A stretch of 64,000 nt of DNA from Novakomyces olei (lineage: Eukaryota > Ascomycota > Novakomycetes > Novakomycetales > Novakomycetaceae): positions 1,442,001 to 1,506,000 of the forward strand of contig JADEYG010000007.1 in assembly GCA_016906335.1 (NCBI GenBank). Reading direction: 5' to 3'. Below are positions 1 through 10,300 of this stretch, one piece after another; the stretch's first letter is position 1; each line of letters opens with the position of its first letter. A program made the translations under genes and the position numbers. The notes beneath the pieces were generated by a model. That model worked only from the letters and a program-made list of their open reading frames with translations, ran no database searches and was not told the DNA's origin.

Positions 1-1
1 G

Positions 2-278
2 TCGACTTATAGCGGACAATTGATCGGGCAGCTGAACTCGGTGGTTATTTATTTTCGTAAAATTTACCACTTTGAATTTTTCGAAAAATGTAAGCTTGGA
101 AAACTCATTGGCACTACGTTTGAAGACTTTATTACTTCTGTATGATGTGCAGAATGAGAAAACGAGTACGACGCAATTGCAAAAGGTGCAAAAATCGCTT
201 TCAATCATCAGTCTTTCCTTTATCACTCATAAACTCTACAGACACATTACGCTGGAGCGTAACATATTTTCGGCCTAA
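2..278 (+). CDS. Unassigned coding-like fragment at left edge
   Basis: Two overlapping open stretches lie here. One is open from the window edge to about 145 and contains the peptide GKLIGTTFEDFITSV before a stop. The other runs from a TTG at 72 to a stop at 278. A GTAAGC at about 90 and a CAG at about 152 would make a possible intron, but joining them does not keep an open frame upstream. This may be the 3' end of a gene lying mostly to the left. I do not recognise a family, and it could be non-coding. Confidence 0.2.
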
Positions 279-327
279 TATGATCAACAGTATTATAATG
301 CAAAAATAAGCATAAGAAAGGAGGATT

Positions 328-334
328 AAAAAAA
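328..334 (-). terminator. RNA polymerase III oligo-T terminator of the tRNA
   Basis: Seven consecutive A on the plus strand read as seven T on the minus strand, ten bases past the tRNA 3' end. This is the standard Pol III stop signal. Confidence 0.8.
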
Positions 335-343
335 TTTGATGTA

Positions 344-428
344 TGACAGATGTGGGACTTGAACCCACGACCTTTTGTGTCCATCCAAGATGTTAGACAA
401 ATGCGCTAACCAACTGCGCCAATCTGTC
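344..428 (-). tRNA. tRNA with 11-nt anticodon-loop intron, probably tRNA-Val(AAC)
   Basis: Read on the minus strand this folds as a full cloverleaf. The acceptor is GACAGAT paired with ATCTGTC, with discriminator A. The D arm is GCGC-loop-GCGC, the anticodon stem is TTTGT/ACAAA, and the T arm is GTGGG-TTCAAGT-CCCAC. The anticodon loop is 18 nt long, so an 11-nt intron is inferred at the canonical position after base 37. That leaves the loop C-T-A-A-C-A-C and anticodon AAC (valine). The tRNA call is strong; the identity depends on the intron position. A run of seven T on the minus strand follows the 3' end. Confidence 0.88.
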
Positions 429-531
429 GTTCTATTAGACCATAATGTCTGAGATATAGTTCCAAGGCGAACATCCCGACATATATTGCTCTAAATCGTC
501 GCCAACCCCCACACGTGCCGAACCATGAGGC

Positions 532-3500
532 ATGGAAACCTGTGATTTGCGCATCTTGTGCCTCAGCTATACAAACTCTGGCGAGGAAGATGCTAAAGGC
601 GAGGAACGGCGGTCGTTTGGACCCCCCGTGATTCATATTTTTGGGCGAGATACTTTACAGCGGTCTGCTTGTGCACATATCCACAACGTATACCCGTATC
701 TCTATATCGAGTGTAGTTGTGCGCAAGACAAAGGTAAGACGCTGCTGCGCCGTGTTGTATGCTATTCTGCTGAAGGCTTTATGGCTTACGCTATTGCCGT
801 CCATATAGTATCTATTTCTTTTCAAGGGCTGATTATTTAGAAGCACAATGGAGCGCATGGGTCCGCGAAGGAGTAGAGACTGCGCTCGGCCGTATCGCCA
901 AAGGCCGACTGGTACACAGCGTCAGTGTGGTCGATCGAGTCCCGTTTTACGGGTACTGTGCACACAAACGCCGCTTTGGCCAAATTTCTATCGTTGCGCC
1001 TCAGCATATGACCTTTCTCGCGGACCAGTTACGTAAGGGCACTGTAACTGGTGCGAGCGAACGCGTTTACGAGGCACATATCCCCTTTATTTCACAGTTT
1101 ATGATGGACAACAACCTTTACGGGTGCAATTTTCTCAATGTTTCTGGCCGCGTCCGCACGGAGCGCGAAACAAAGTGCAGTATTGAGATTGATGTTGTCG
1201 ATATTTACAATCGAGCAGACCTTTGCACGCGTGAGCCCGGGAGCAGTCCATTGAGCCAAGAGCATTACTTGCCTTCCCTCGAAGACCTCTGGGCGGGCGA
1301 GCGCCGGAGGCAGGCAGAGTACAATGCATCTCCTATATCGCAGCAAAAACCGGTACCTCGAGTGTCGGGGTTCCGATTCGAGTACATGTTTCAGGATTGG
1401 CTGGATGCCAATTTTCCTCCTGGGTCTTTAGGCAAAACGGACAGAACCGGTGGATTAGGGGCTCAGCTGGCTCCTATGGCTCCCATGGTTCCCATGGTCC
1501 CCACATTAGACGAGTCTATAGCTGATCGGGAACGGGTAATGGGCAATACTGCTCTGGCATTTAATGTATCTTTGTCCTCCAACAACGATACGGCGAGTAC
1601 AGCCGCGACAATCCCCTTTCTGCAGAGCACAAGCAGCGGCAGCGAAGGCCAACCGTTTGCTGCCCGTAAACGATGGGTATACAAGCACATGGCCCCTCAA
1701 AATATCGATATATTAAACACCTTTGCTCCCCCCATACACAAGCAAAATGTTGGCACAGTAGACCCTAAACCCCCATTTGTTTGCTCACTCGGGAGCAAGG
1801 GCCGGGTCTTGCGGTACGAGTACGCCAAACCCGCTCCGTGTCCCGACTTGAGTCCCTTGTTCGAGCAAATGCCTTTTAAACAGGAGGAGCAGACTGCTCA
1901 TGTTAAGCAATTTAATGAGCTGACCCAGCTCCGCCAGCGGCTGAGCCAGGCGAGCAACATGGACCAGGGCAAACTGCCTCGCAAATCAAGGACACTGGGC
2001 CAAGGCATCCCCCTCGTCCTCCTGAGCATGGAGTGCTTTTCCTCACAGACACAAAGCGATGCCTTTGCCGACCCGCATGAGGAAGCAATAGACGCAATAT
2101 TCTGGACAGTGGCCTACGTCTCCTGGCCCAACGACGGCAGGCGAACGTGTTCAGGGATTGTCTACAACAGCGACACTATTACGCACTTGCACAGACTCGA
2201 AAAGTGCCCTTCGTTGCAGGTACAGAGCTGTGATTGCGAGTACGCAGTAGTAAACTGCTTTGTGCAGGTTGTAAACGACCTTGATCCGGATATTGTAATG
2301 GGGTACGATACAGAGCGAGAGTCCTGGGGCCATCTCTTGACTCGTACGTCTTTGGCCTTTAATGTTGAACTGCACAAAGCCCTTTCCCGGCTCTGCCACG
2401 ACTCCTCCAAGCCACGATCGTCTGCCTACTTTGACGTCAACTCTGCCGGTATCACCATCCAAGGCCGTGTTTGCCTGACTGTTTGGCGGCTGCTTAGAGC
2501 CGAAGCTGCTCTAACCTCGTACACAGTAGAGAGCGTGGCTTTCCATTTTTTACATAAAAGGTTACCCCGATTCTCCCTCCACACTCTCGGCCAATGGGCA
2601 CGCAGCTCTCACCGGCAGAGTCTGGCACTGTTTCGTGACTATATGTGGCAAAGGTGTATGCTCAATATTGCTCTGCTGGAGCAGTGCGACTTTGTGTATA
2701 GGGCTACAGAGATGGCAGCAACGCTCGGCATCGATTTCATGTCCGTCTACAGCCGAGGATCGCAGTTTAAAGTGGAGAGTCTGATGCTGAGGATAGCCAA
2801 ACCAGAAACGTTTGCCCTCTTTTCGCCGTCTCGGGAACAGGTGGGCCAGCAGGACGCTTTGCAGTGCCTTCCTATGGTCATGGAGCCGCACTCTGCTTTT
2901 TACAAGGACCCAGTCCTTGTGCTTGACTTTCAATCCCTCTACCCTTCCATTCTTATCGCCTATAATTACTGCTACTCGACGTGCCTGGGCAAGTTGAATA
3001 CTAGCAGTTTTGTTAGCAAAACTGCTAACAATACTGCCAGCAATACCGCCTTTGAGCCCGATCTGGGCGTCCTTTCGGCCTTCCAGGCCAGCACAGAGGG
3101 TCTCGGGCGGGACGACGTCTGTATTGCTCCCAACGGGGTCGCTTATGTAAAGAGCCATGTGCGCCAGGGCCTCTTGGGCCGAATGCTGCAAGAGATTCTG
3201 GACACGAGATTCATGATTCGGGCGGGCATGAGAGTAGGCAGCGATGATGCTCATCAGATGAAGCTGTTGGACGGACGGCAATTAGCGCTCAAGCTGATTG
3301 CTAATGTAACGTATGGCTATACGTCTGCCTCCTTCTCTGGCCGAATGCCCTGCAGTGCTATTGCAGACAGCATTGTGCAGACTGGCCGTGAACTGCTCTC
3401 GAGAGCAATTGACCAGATTCATGCCTGTGCCAGTTGGAGGGCGAATGTAGTGTACGGGGACACAGACAGCCTGTTTGTGCATTTGCCGGGCGCCAGTATG

Positions 3501-4397
3501 GCAAGAGCCTTTCAAGTTGGACACGAGATTGCGAGTGCAGTTACCGCCCACAATGCAGAGCCTATAAGACTAAAGTTTGAAAAGGTATACTACCCTTGCT
3601 TCCTGCTGGCGAAGAAACGGTACGTGGGCAGCAAGTACGAGTCACTGGCACAGTACCACCAAGGCAGGGCCGAGTTTGATGCTAAAGGCATTGAAACAGT
3701 GAGGAGGGATACGACACGGGCAGAGCAAAGGATCCTGGAGACGAGTATCCGCCTGTACTTTGGCACACAGGACCTGGCAGCAGTAGAGCGGTACTTTAAA
3801 GCACAGTGTGAGAAGGTGCTGAACGGAACCCTATCCGTCCACGAACTCGCCTTCAGCAAGGAGGTCAGGCTCGGGACGTACAGCGAAACGGCTAATGCGC
3901 CTCCTCCACCGGGAGCGGCAGTTGCAAAAAGACGGCAGGTCAAGGATAAGAGGGCTATTGCACTTTACGGGGAACGTGTGCCCTACGTTATTACGTGTGG
4001 AGCCCCGGGAGACCGGCTGGTTGAGCGTGCTCTTTCCTTCCAAGAGTACCTTTACCAGCGCAGAGTGGAAAAGTGCAGGATCGATGGGCAGTATTACATC
4101 CTTAATAACATCGTCCCGCCCATGGAAAGGCTGTTTGCCCTGGTGGGAGCGAATATTAGGAGCTGGTACGATGCTCTGCCACGAAAATTACGTGAAGTGG
4201 ACAACACTAGTGGCAGTAATGGTACTGGCACGAGTAATGCCAACCAGGTGGAGGTAGAGATCGATAATGGCACGCAAAATAGGCTGCAGACAGCGAGGAA
4301 AGTATGTGCCAGCTGCTGCCACTCGTCGCTTCTCTTGTCCGACCATTGTGAGTCGTATGATTGCCCCACGCTGTTTGACAAACAGATGAATTTTTAA
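532..4397 (+). CDS. REV3: DNA polymerase zeta catalytic subunit Rev3
   Basis: Two exons, 532-733 and 841-4397, give 1252 aa. The 107-nt intron has a GTAAGA donor and a TTTAG acceptor and keeps phase 1. Exon 1 carries the N-terminal block (VIHIFGR, VYPYLYIEC) typical of Rev3, and exon 2 continues with RVPFYGYCAHKRRFGQI. Family-B motifs are in order: DFQSLYPS (motif A, about residue 763), KLIANVTYGYTSASF (motif B, about 885) and YGDTDS (motif C, about 939), so the polymerase looks catalytically intact. Rev3 extends mismatched or lesion-paired ends in translesion synthesis with Rev7 and Pol31/Pol32. The C-terminal CysB ligands are present (C1223, C1226 or C1227, C1237, C1242). The CysA zinc module normally found about 45 residues earlier is not visible; a Gly/Asn/Thr-rich stretch stands there instead. 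The protein is shorter than most fungal homologues. Confidence 0.95.
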
Positions 4398-4733
4398 ATT
4401 GATAGACTTGATACAAGAGACCGAGTGTGAAAGTAGGATCTGGTCTGGTTGATACCCATTAAATAGACATGACAAATTTTGAATAAAACAAACTTGGCAA
4501 GTGGTAACGTATTGCACTTAATCTGCAGTTGTCTGCAGTTGACTGCAGTTGACTAGTATTGCAATTGGTAAAGGTTTAGAGGGCGGTAGCAGTGTACGTG
4601 CCATGGCTATTGATCAAATAAAATTATAATTAATTGCTACGTTGCCAGAGACGTGCGCGTCGAGTCGTAATTTGATTTCGCCGGAAAAGCAATCAATGTA
4701 CACTCATTTTATCCATCATAAAAATTTGCCCTC
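4398..4733. other. Intergenic, REV3 / NDUFS5 convergent 3' ends
   Basis: No gene is visible. A short imperfect repeat of CTGCAGTTGAN lies at about 4522-4555, followed by AT-rich sequence that probably holds the two facing polyadenylation regions. Confidence 0.6.
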
Positions 4734-5098
4734 TCAGTGCTCAAACACGCCTTCGCGGTGCACAGTGACCTGAGCCGGTTTCAAGTTGCCATCGATAATA
4801 CCCTGTATTGATTGGACACGTACTCGCTGACAATAGTTAGTACCTTTGTTCCAAAACCTTAATAAGCGCCAATAGGATTGCCTATTAACCCTCATGTCTT
4901 GCCAGTTACCTCCTTTGTATGCCGCAGGCACTCGTAAAAATCAGAGTGCTCATCGACGCATTTGCCAGGGTTGTCCGTCTGCGAATAGCACGCGACGAAT
5001 TGCTGCCAGAGCGGATAGCACCGGTTCTGTCCGCCGTTTACACCGAATCCTGTCTGTAAGTAAAGTGCAGCCAATTGCGCCAACGTACCTGACGACAT
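4734..5098 (-). CDS. Complex I 15-kDa subunit (NDUFS5/NIPM-like)
   Basis: Three exons, 5098-5089, 5049-4910 and 4826-4734, encode 80 aa. The first exon is only 10 nt; splicing out a 39-nt intron (GTACGT...ACAGACAG) turns the start into MSSGFGVNGGQNRCYP, the usual N-terminus of fungal NDUFS5. Exon 2 has the paired CX9C-like pattern RCYPLWQQFVACYS ... CVDEHSDFYECLRHTKE, a CHCH fold oxidised in the mitochondrial intermembrane space. Intron 2 (83 nt) has GTAACT, a perfect TACTAAC branch site and a TTGTCAG acceptor. The product is an accessory subunit on the intermembrane-space face of the proton-pumping arm of respiratory complex I. It is divergent from the GSKIP gene across a 305-bp promoter that contains a 10-bp tandem array. 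Confidence 0.88.
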
Positions 5099-5231
5099 TG
5101 GGCCAAAAGGTAAAACTGCTCTCTTTGCCGTTGCCCGGATATTGTGATCGGCCAGGATGGTTAAAAAACCCTGCCAGAGTGTAGCAGTGATTTTGTACTA
5201 TACAGACATGAGGAAATGTGAGGATAAGGAT

Positions 5232-5342
5232 GAGGATAATATAGGATAATATAGGATAATATAGGATAATATAGGATAATATAGGATAATATAGGATAAT
5301 ATAGGATAATATAGGATAATATAGGATAATATAGGATAATAT
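5232..5342. repeat. Perfect 10-bp tandem array, unit ATAGGATAAT
   Basis: Ten identical copies occupy 5241-5340, with a partial unit before. The array sits in the divergent promoter between the complex I subunit gene and the GSKIP-domain gene. Confidence 0.97.
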
Positions 5343-5403
5343 TACACAGACCGCAACCTCAGCTCGGAATCATGATTTGGCGTACGAGTCGGGAGGAATA
5401 GAA

Positions 5404-5721
5404 ATGGCGTTTCAACAGGAATTGGAGCATTTACAAAAATTTATTGTAGACTGGAAAGACGGGATTGTGGACGCTGATACGAGCGACGCTTCGTTTCTGC
5501 TCAGAGTCCCTCTGGCTGATGGAGACACGACGAATTGCGCGAGTTTCCGTGTAAAATTCTGTGGACAAAAAGGCGGCTGGCTCGTTTCAAAGGACCAGGC
5601 GCAAACTAATTACGAGAGTATTGAAACGTTTCTACTACAAAATTCAAATTGGTACCGCAGACGCCACGTGGCAATGCTGACAACACGGCTTGCGCGAGTG
5701 CAAAGCGAGAATCGGAATTGA
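5404..5721 (+). CDS. Small GSKIP-domain protein
   Basis: A single exon of 105 aa. The ATG at 5404 is preferred over a non-ATG extension to 5377 because the peptide from MAFQQELEHL onward looks like the start of small fungal GSKIP proteins. The central part (SFLLRVPL ... FRVKFCGQKGGWLVS) resembles two short strands, and YESIETFLLQNSNWYRRR followed by LTTRLARV matches the amphipathic end of the GSKIP domain (pattern YET-x-LL-x-SP-x-F-x-L). In animals the domain binds GSK3 and PKA; in fungi the same fold also occurs in Clu1, and the role of stand-alone proteins is unclear. The family call rests on this pattern and would need a profile search. Confidence 0.55.
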   Translation: MAFQQELEHLQKFIVDWKDGIVDADTSDASFLLRVPLADGDTTNCASFRVKFCGQKGGWLVSKDQAQTNYESIETFLLQNSNWYRRRHVAMLTTRLARVQSENRN

Positions 5722-6157
5722 TACTGTACAAGACGTCACAACCAGCAGCTGAGGCAGAATTAGGCAGTAGAATTAAGGCAGTAGCCAGGCTAGAGAAAGG
5801 CAAAGGTTTATAAAGACTAGACACTTTTCATGTCGTCATACAATCTGCGCTGCAAGCGACAGGTTGGGCATACGCGAGGTGTGTATTTCTCGCTTTATCC
5901 AAGTCTACACTTTATCCATCGCCGAGTGGGCAATGAATAAAGTAGGGCAATGGCAGATCGGAGCGGACAAGATTGTGTAAATTAATATGCAGAAATCGGC
6001 AGAGAAACCAAGAGCGGTTGATCTTGCGAGACAAGTACAAATGCGAGGGCCGCACACACCACCAACGTCTACGACTGCACCGTCTATGACCAGGACAATG
6101 GCTTGCAGATTGCGATAGTGTATAGCCTTATAAGAATCGCGTTGCAAAGCGTTCGAG
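5722..6157. other. Intergenic, GSKIP / ARL1 convergent 3' ends
   Basis: Open stretches here lack family features. I see no gene, RNA or repeat. Confidence 0.5.
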
Positions 6158-6830
6158 TCAAGACTTTTCTTGCGCGTCTTTTATCACGTGCACTAGCCAG
6201 TCCATACCTTCGCGTAGCCCATCGCCCTTGACCGCGCTTGTCCCGATAATTGTCCAATTGCGGTCTTTGAGACGGGTCAAGTTAAGCGCCTGGCTGATCT
6301 CGCTCGGCCGTAGGGCGCCCGGCATATCTTGCTTGTTGGCAAACACCAAAAGTGCAGCAGACTGTAATTCCTCCTCTGAAAGCATTGCCTGCAGCTCGTC
6401 CGCCGTCGACGAAAGCCGGTCTGTGTCCTGCGAATCCACAACGTATATCACCGCCTGCGTGTTTGTATAGTAGCACCGCCAGTACGGCCGTATGGACGAC
6501 TGGCCACCCAGATCCCATACATTAAGCTTTATATTCTGGTACGTGACCGTCTCCACATTGAACCCGATCGTGGGCACAGTGGCCACTACTTCGCCGAGCT
6601 ACGAGCAAAGGAATAAGGTTAGCTTCTTGTGGCACTCAAAAATCCGAGTCATGGACCTCTAACTTTGTCCAACTTTGTTTAACTTTGTCCAACTTTGTCC
6701 AACTTTTCCAACTTACCTGCAGCCTGTACAGTATCGTAGTCTTGCCCGCTCCATCGAGCCCAAGGATCAAGACCCGTACTTCCTTGTCGCCCCATAGCCG
6801 CGAAAGCATGCGCGAGAACACTTGGCCCAT
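6158..6830 (-). CDS. ARL1: ARF-like small GTPase Arl1
   Basis: Exons 6830-6717 and 6598-6158 give 184 aa, the usual Arl1 length. Exon 1 begins [20 protein letters not shown], with Gly2 available for myristoylation, and contains the P-loop GLDGAGKTT. Exon 2 supplies the switch regions [10 protein letters not shown] and [18 protein letters not shown], the NKQD base-specificity motif and [10 protein letters not shown]. Arl1 acts at the trans-Golgi, where GTP-bound Arl1 recruits GRIP-domain golgins and works with Arf-GEFs. The 118-nt intron (GTAAGT ... GTAG) carries about five copies of an AACTTTGTCC-like 10-mer. Confidence 0.94.
6661..6712. repeat. Decamer repeat inside the ARL1 intron
   Basis: Five near-identical AACTTTGTCC-type units lie inside the intron, next to its donor. 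A simple tandem expansion; no function is implied. Confidence 0.85.
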
Positions 6831-7327
6831 TGTCGGGTTGGACGCAAGCGGCGTACGTCACTTGCTGCGTTCAGCGTCCGTGCACAATGTGTACTGTGGC
6901 AGTTGTCATACTTGAATAATCTTGCAGTAGAGCTGGGGAACGTGTGAAGGTCAGAGTGAATAGGGTTAGGGTTAGAGTAATTGGTAAATTTAGGTTTAGG
7001 GTTTACATGTATAAACTGATAATAAAAGGGTTAGGGTTAGTAAGGGTTAGGGTCAAGTATTCTACAGGGTTACTACTGCTACTGCTACTGCTACTGCTCC
7101 TGCTACTGCTCGTGCTTCGCTGCCTCCGAGTCTAGACACTCTTTACAAATTAAAGATGTTGGTTGCCAGTTGTGCTTGCGGCTCTATCGAGGTAATGGGA
7201 ACGGTCAACGTCTAATGTTTCAGCTTTCCACATTATCTAGCCATATATTGTACAGTCGATATTTCTCGACAACGTGTATATTACGCGACATGGCACGTTA
7301 TGCGAGCCTGCAAACTGCCCATAAACA
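6831..7327. other. Intergenic with telomere-like motifs and a CTG-type run
   Basis: Between the ARL1 start and the Tea1-like stop lie degenerate TTAGGG motifs (about 6957-7054) and a TACTGC trinucleotide run (about 7070-7111). No gene was found. Confidence 0.6.
6957..7054 (+). repeat. Interstitial TTAGGG-type repeats
   Basis: Several GGGTTA units occur singly or as adjacent pairs, separated by diverged spacer. They are too short and degenerate for a telomere. In fungi such motifs are often sites for TTAGGG-binding Myb factors (Tbf1/Teb1 type) in promoters. Confidence 0.75.
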
Positions 7328-10300
7328 CTATACATCGCTGCGCAAAGGCGTGGGAGTCATCGTCATGTGCACTCTCAGCTGCTCCAATTCATGGGCAAAA
7401 TACTCGAGCGCCATAGAGTTACGGTCCCCCACTGGGGAACGCGTCTGATTGTGCTGCAGATCGGATCCGAGCACGCTTTTCCTGTAGCTGTCCATAGACT
7501 TGTCCATTTCGTCGAGGAGGAAGGCAATCCTTTTCTCTGCCTCTACGACTTGATCCTCCAGCTGCTCGTTGCGGACCTGCAACACTCTTGCTGCCTCCCT
7601 GGCACTCGCTAGTTCAGCCTCACCAGACTGCCGGGCCTTTGTGTGAGCGTCGCTGGTATCAATCTGCCTCTGTAGACGGTAGTTTGCCTGCTTCAATCGG
7701 TGAACCTCCTCCTTCATATAGTGCAGAGACTTCTCAGACGTATGGACGTACTTGCGTGCAGCGGAATAGTCGCTTTCCAGTTGGTTCAAACGGTCACGGA
7801 ACAGGTCCGTTGACGACTGCAGCTGCTGCTCCAAATCCTTTGACCTCTCTACCACCTGAGCATACGTCTCTACATCAATTTTGCTGGGCTCAGCAGCACT
7901 TCCATCTCCAGCTTTTTCCTGCCGAGCCAACTGCTCTCTGGCCGCTGCTGGCAGAGGAATACAGTACGACCGATCAAACTGGAGAGTGGAGACTTGCTCT
8001 CGTAAGTCGCCGACAACCATCTCGTACTCTTTTATCTTGCGCCGCATTGCCGCCAGCTCTTCCTTGTGCTGCGTATTCTCTCTCGTCATGTTTGCAAAGG
8101 ACTCTGTCATATCGGCAAAGTACGATCGTGTTGACGAATGGTCTTTGGCAACCGCCCGATGGTCGTCTGCCACCTCTGCAAGCTGCTGCTGCAGCTCTTT
8201 GACTTTTGCCAGAGCCGATCTGTGGTCGAGACGGCCAACTGACACTGAAACTGACCTGCTCTGTGGATCCGTATCCTGCTCAAAACTATACGGATCTTTT
8301 TGGCCTTTTTGGCCTTCTTCTAAGCCTTGTAAGCCTTCCAAGCCTTGTAAGCCTTGCAAGCCTTCCTGGCCTTCTTGAGCAGCCAGCTGGCGAAAGCTCA
8401 TACTGCCAGCGGCTTCAGCGAGGGCAGAAAGGGCAGACGCTTCGCTCTGCCGTAGAGCGGGCATTAGTGCGTCCAGAGCAGAACGTGCGCTCTGCTCTTC
8501 TGCCAGCTGTCGGCCCAGTTCAGCTACTCGCCCGGCAAGGGCGGCACTCTCGGCCCGGGCAGAGGAGCAGAGCGATTCCAGTGCCTCAGCTTTAGCCGTG
8601 GCCGCTCCCATTGCCACTCCAAGGACGCCAATGACTTTGGCGTACTTTGCAAGATGGCCTTTCAGCTGGCTCAACTGCCTTTGCGACTCCTCTGCCTTAA
8701 GCTCCTCTGCCCGGAAAAGCTCTTCTGCTGCCAATCGGCGCTTGAGTTCCTCGTGCGCTTTCAGCTGTGCCCCGTCCACCTGCAAACGCAGATCGCCAAC
8801 CTGCCGGAACGCTGCCTCGCTCAGCAGACTGCCGTCGTCTTTCTCTTGAACCTCATTCTCTCTCGCTTTCTCTCCAACTGGCTCTAAAGCTTGAACTCCA
8901 TCTTTCTCTGAAGCTTTAACTGGCTCTAAAGCTTTCACTGGCTCTAAAGCTTTCACTGAACCTTCTAAAGCTGCCTTTGGCTCTTCTACTGCCTCTACTA
9001 AAGATTTCTCTGGCTCTACTAAAGCTGCCTCTGGCTCTACTGAACCCTCTCCATGGCCAATGCCCCTTTGCTGCAGTAAATGGGTCAGGTGCAGTACTCT
9101 ACGCTCCAGCTCTTGCCTATGGCCACAGGACTCGGCCAGCTTGGCTTCCAATCCCACAACCTCATGGGACAGTGAGGACTGCAATGCGTCTGGGTCGCTT
9201 GCGAGCATCGCGTCTACTTTGGCACGCTGCAAAAGTGCATCGTTGACGGCACTCTCTCTCTCTTTACGTGCGACCCGCATTTCCATCGTCATTTTACGGA
9301 TCCTCAGCTCCATATGCGTCCGCAGCACATCCAGCTGCTTCCTCAGACCCGTCAGCGCACGCTTATACTCGTCGTTGGGCGCTTTTAGCCGTCTGTGCAG
9401 GTCCCTCTCAAACATGGCCAGCGTCCCTGCGTCCAAGGATTTTTGCTGGACCACGTACCCGTTCCGCCGCGCCAGCGCCAGCTCCTCCATCAGCCACTGG
9501 TTTTGTTTTTGCAGCAGTGACTGACGTGACTGCTTTTTTGCCGCTACACTTGCCAAGCCTCCACTATCGGAATCTTGGCTATCGGAGTCTTGGCTAATAG
9601 AATCTTTGCCATCGGAGCCTTTGCTAATAGATCCTTTGCTAATAGAATCTTGGCTAATCGAGCCTTGGCTATCGGAGCCTTCGCTAATAGTGTCCTCGTT
9701 AAACGCGTCTTGATTGTAACTGTCCTTATTGTAACTGTCCCTATTGAAACTGTCCTTATTGTAACTGTCCCAATTGTGACTGTCCATATTATAACTGCTG
9801 CTCTCACTGTCGTCTATAGACGACCTCGAGGCCGAATTAGGCTTTGCCTTTGCCGCCTCCTTGTGCCGAAAGCGCATCGCCAGCTCCCGCGCATCATGCA
9901 CTTTGGGTCTGCCCGACTGAGCCGCCAGCTGATCTGCTCGGCCACGCGACACGTTCCTTATCAGCGCCTCACTAGGGCGGCGCTCAGAGGCCGTATACTG
10001 CATGGGAGGATTAAAGCTTCTCCTCCATAAAGAATGGCCTTTGCCAGTCTGCTTCTGATCGGGATCAGACTCTGAGGCATCGCCGCTTTCCTCTATAAAC
10101 TGAGGCTCCTCTCTGTCTTCCTCTTCTTGTTCTCCTTGTCCTTTTTGTGTACCTTTTTGTAAACCTTCTTGTTCTCGTTCTTGTCCTTGCTGTCCTTTTC
10201 CTTGTTGTTGTCCTTTTCCTTGTTGTTGTCCTTGTATACCTTCTCCCAATACTTGCGTCCCTGTCTGAGCCAGTTCATCCGGCTGCTGCTCACCCACACC

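Noticed and set aside
2562-3281. 239-codon minus-strand open frame inside REV3
   Set aside because: Antisense of polymerase motifs A and palm; no independent protein features.
5241-5340. Regular repeat as a CRISPR-like array
   Set aside because: Units are contiguous with no spacers, and the genome is eukaryotic.
5377-5403. Upstream extension of the GSKIP-domain frame
   Set aside because: The extension starts at TTG; the ATG at 5404 begins a typical N-terminus.
6957-7054. Telomere or subtelomere
   Set aside because: Motifs are few and degenerate and conserved single-copy genes lie on both sides.
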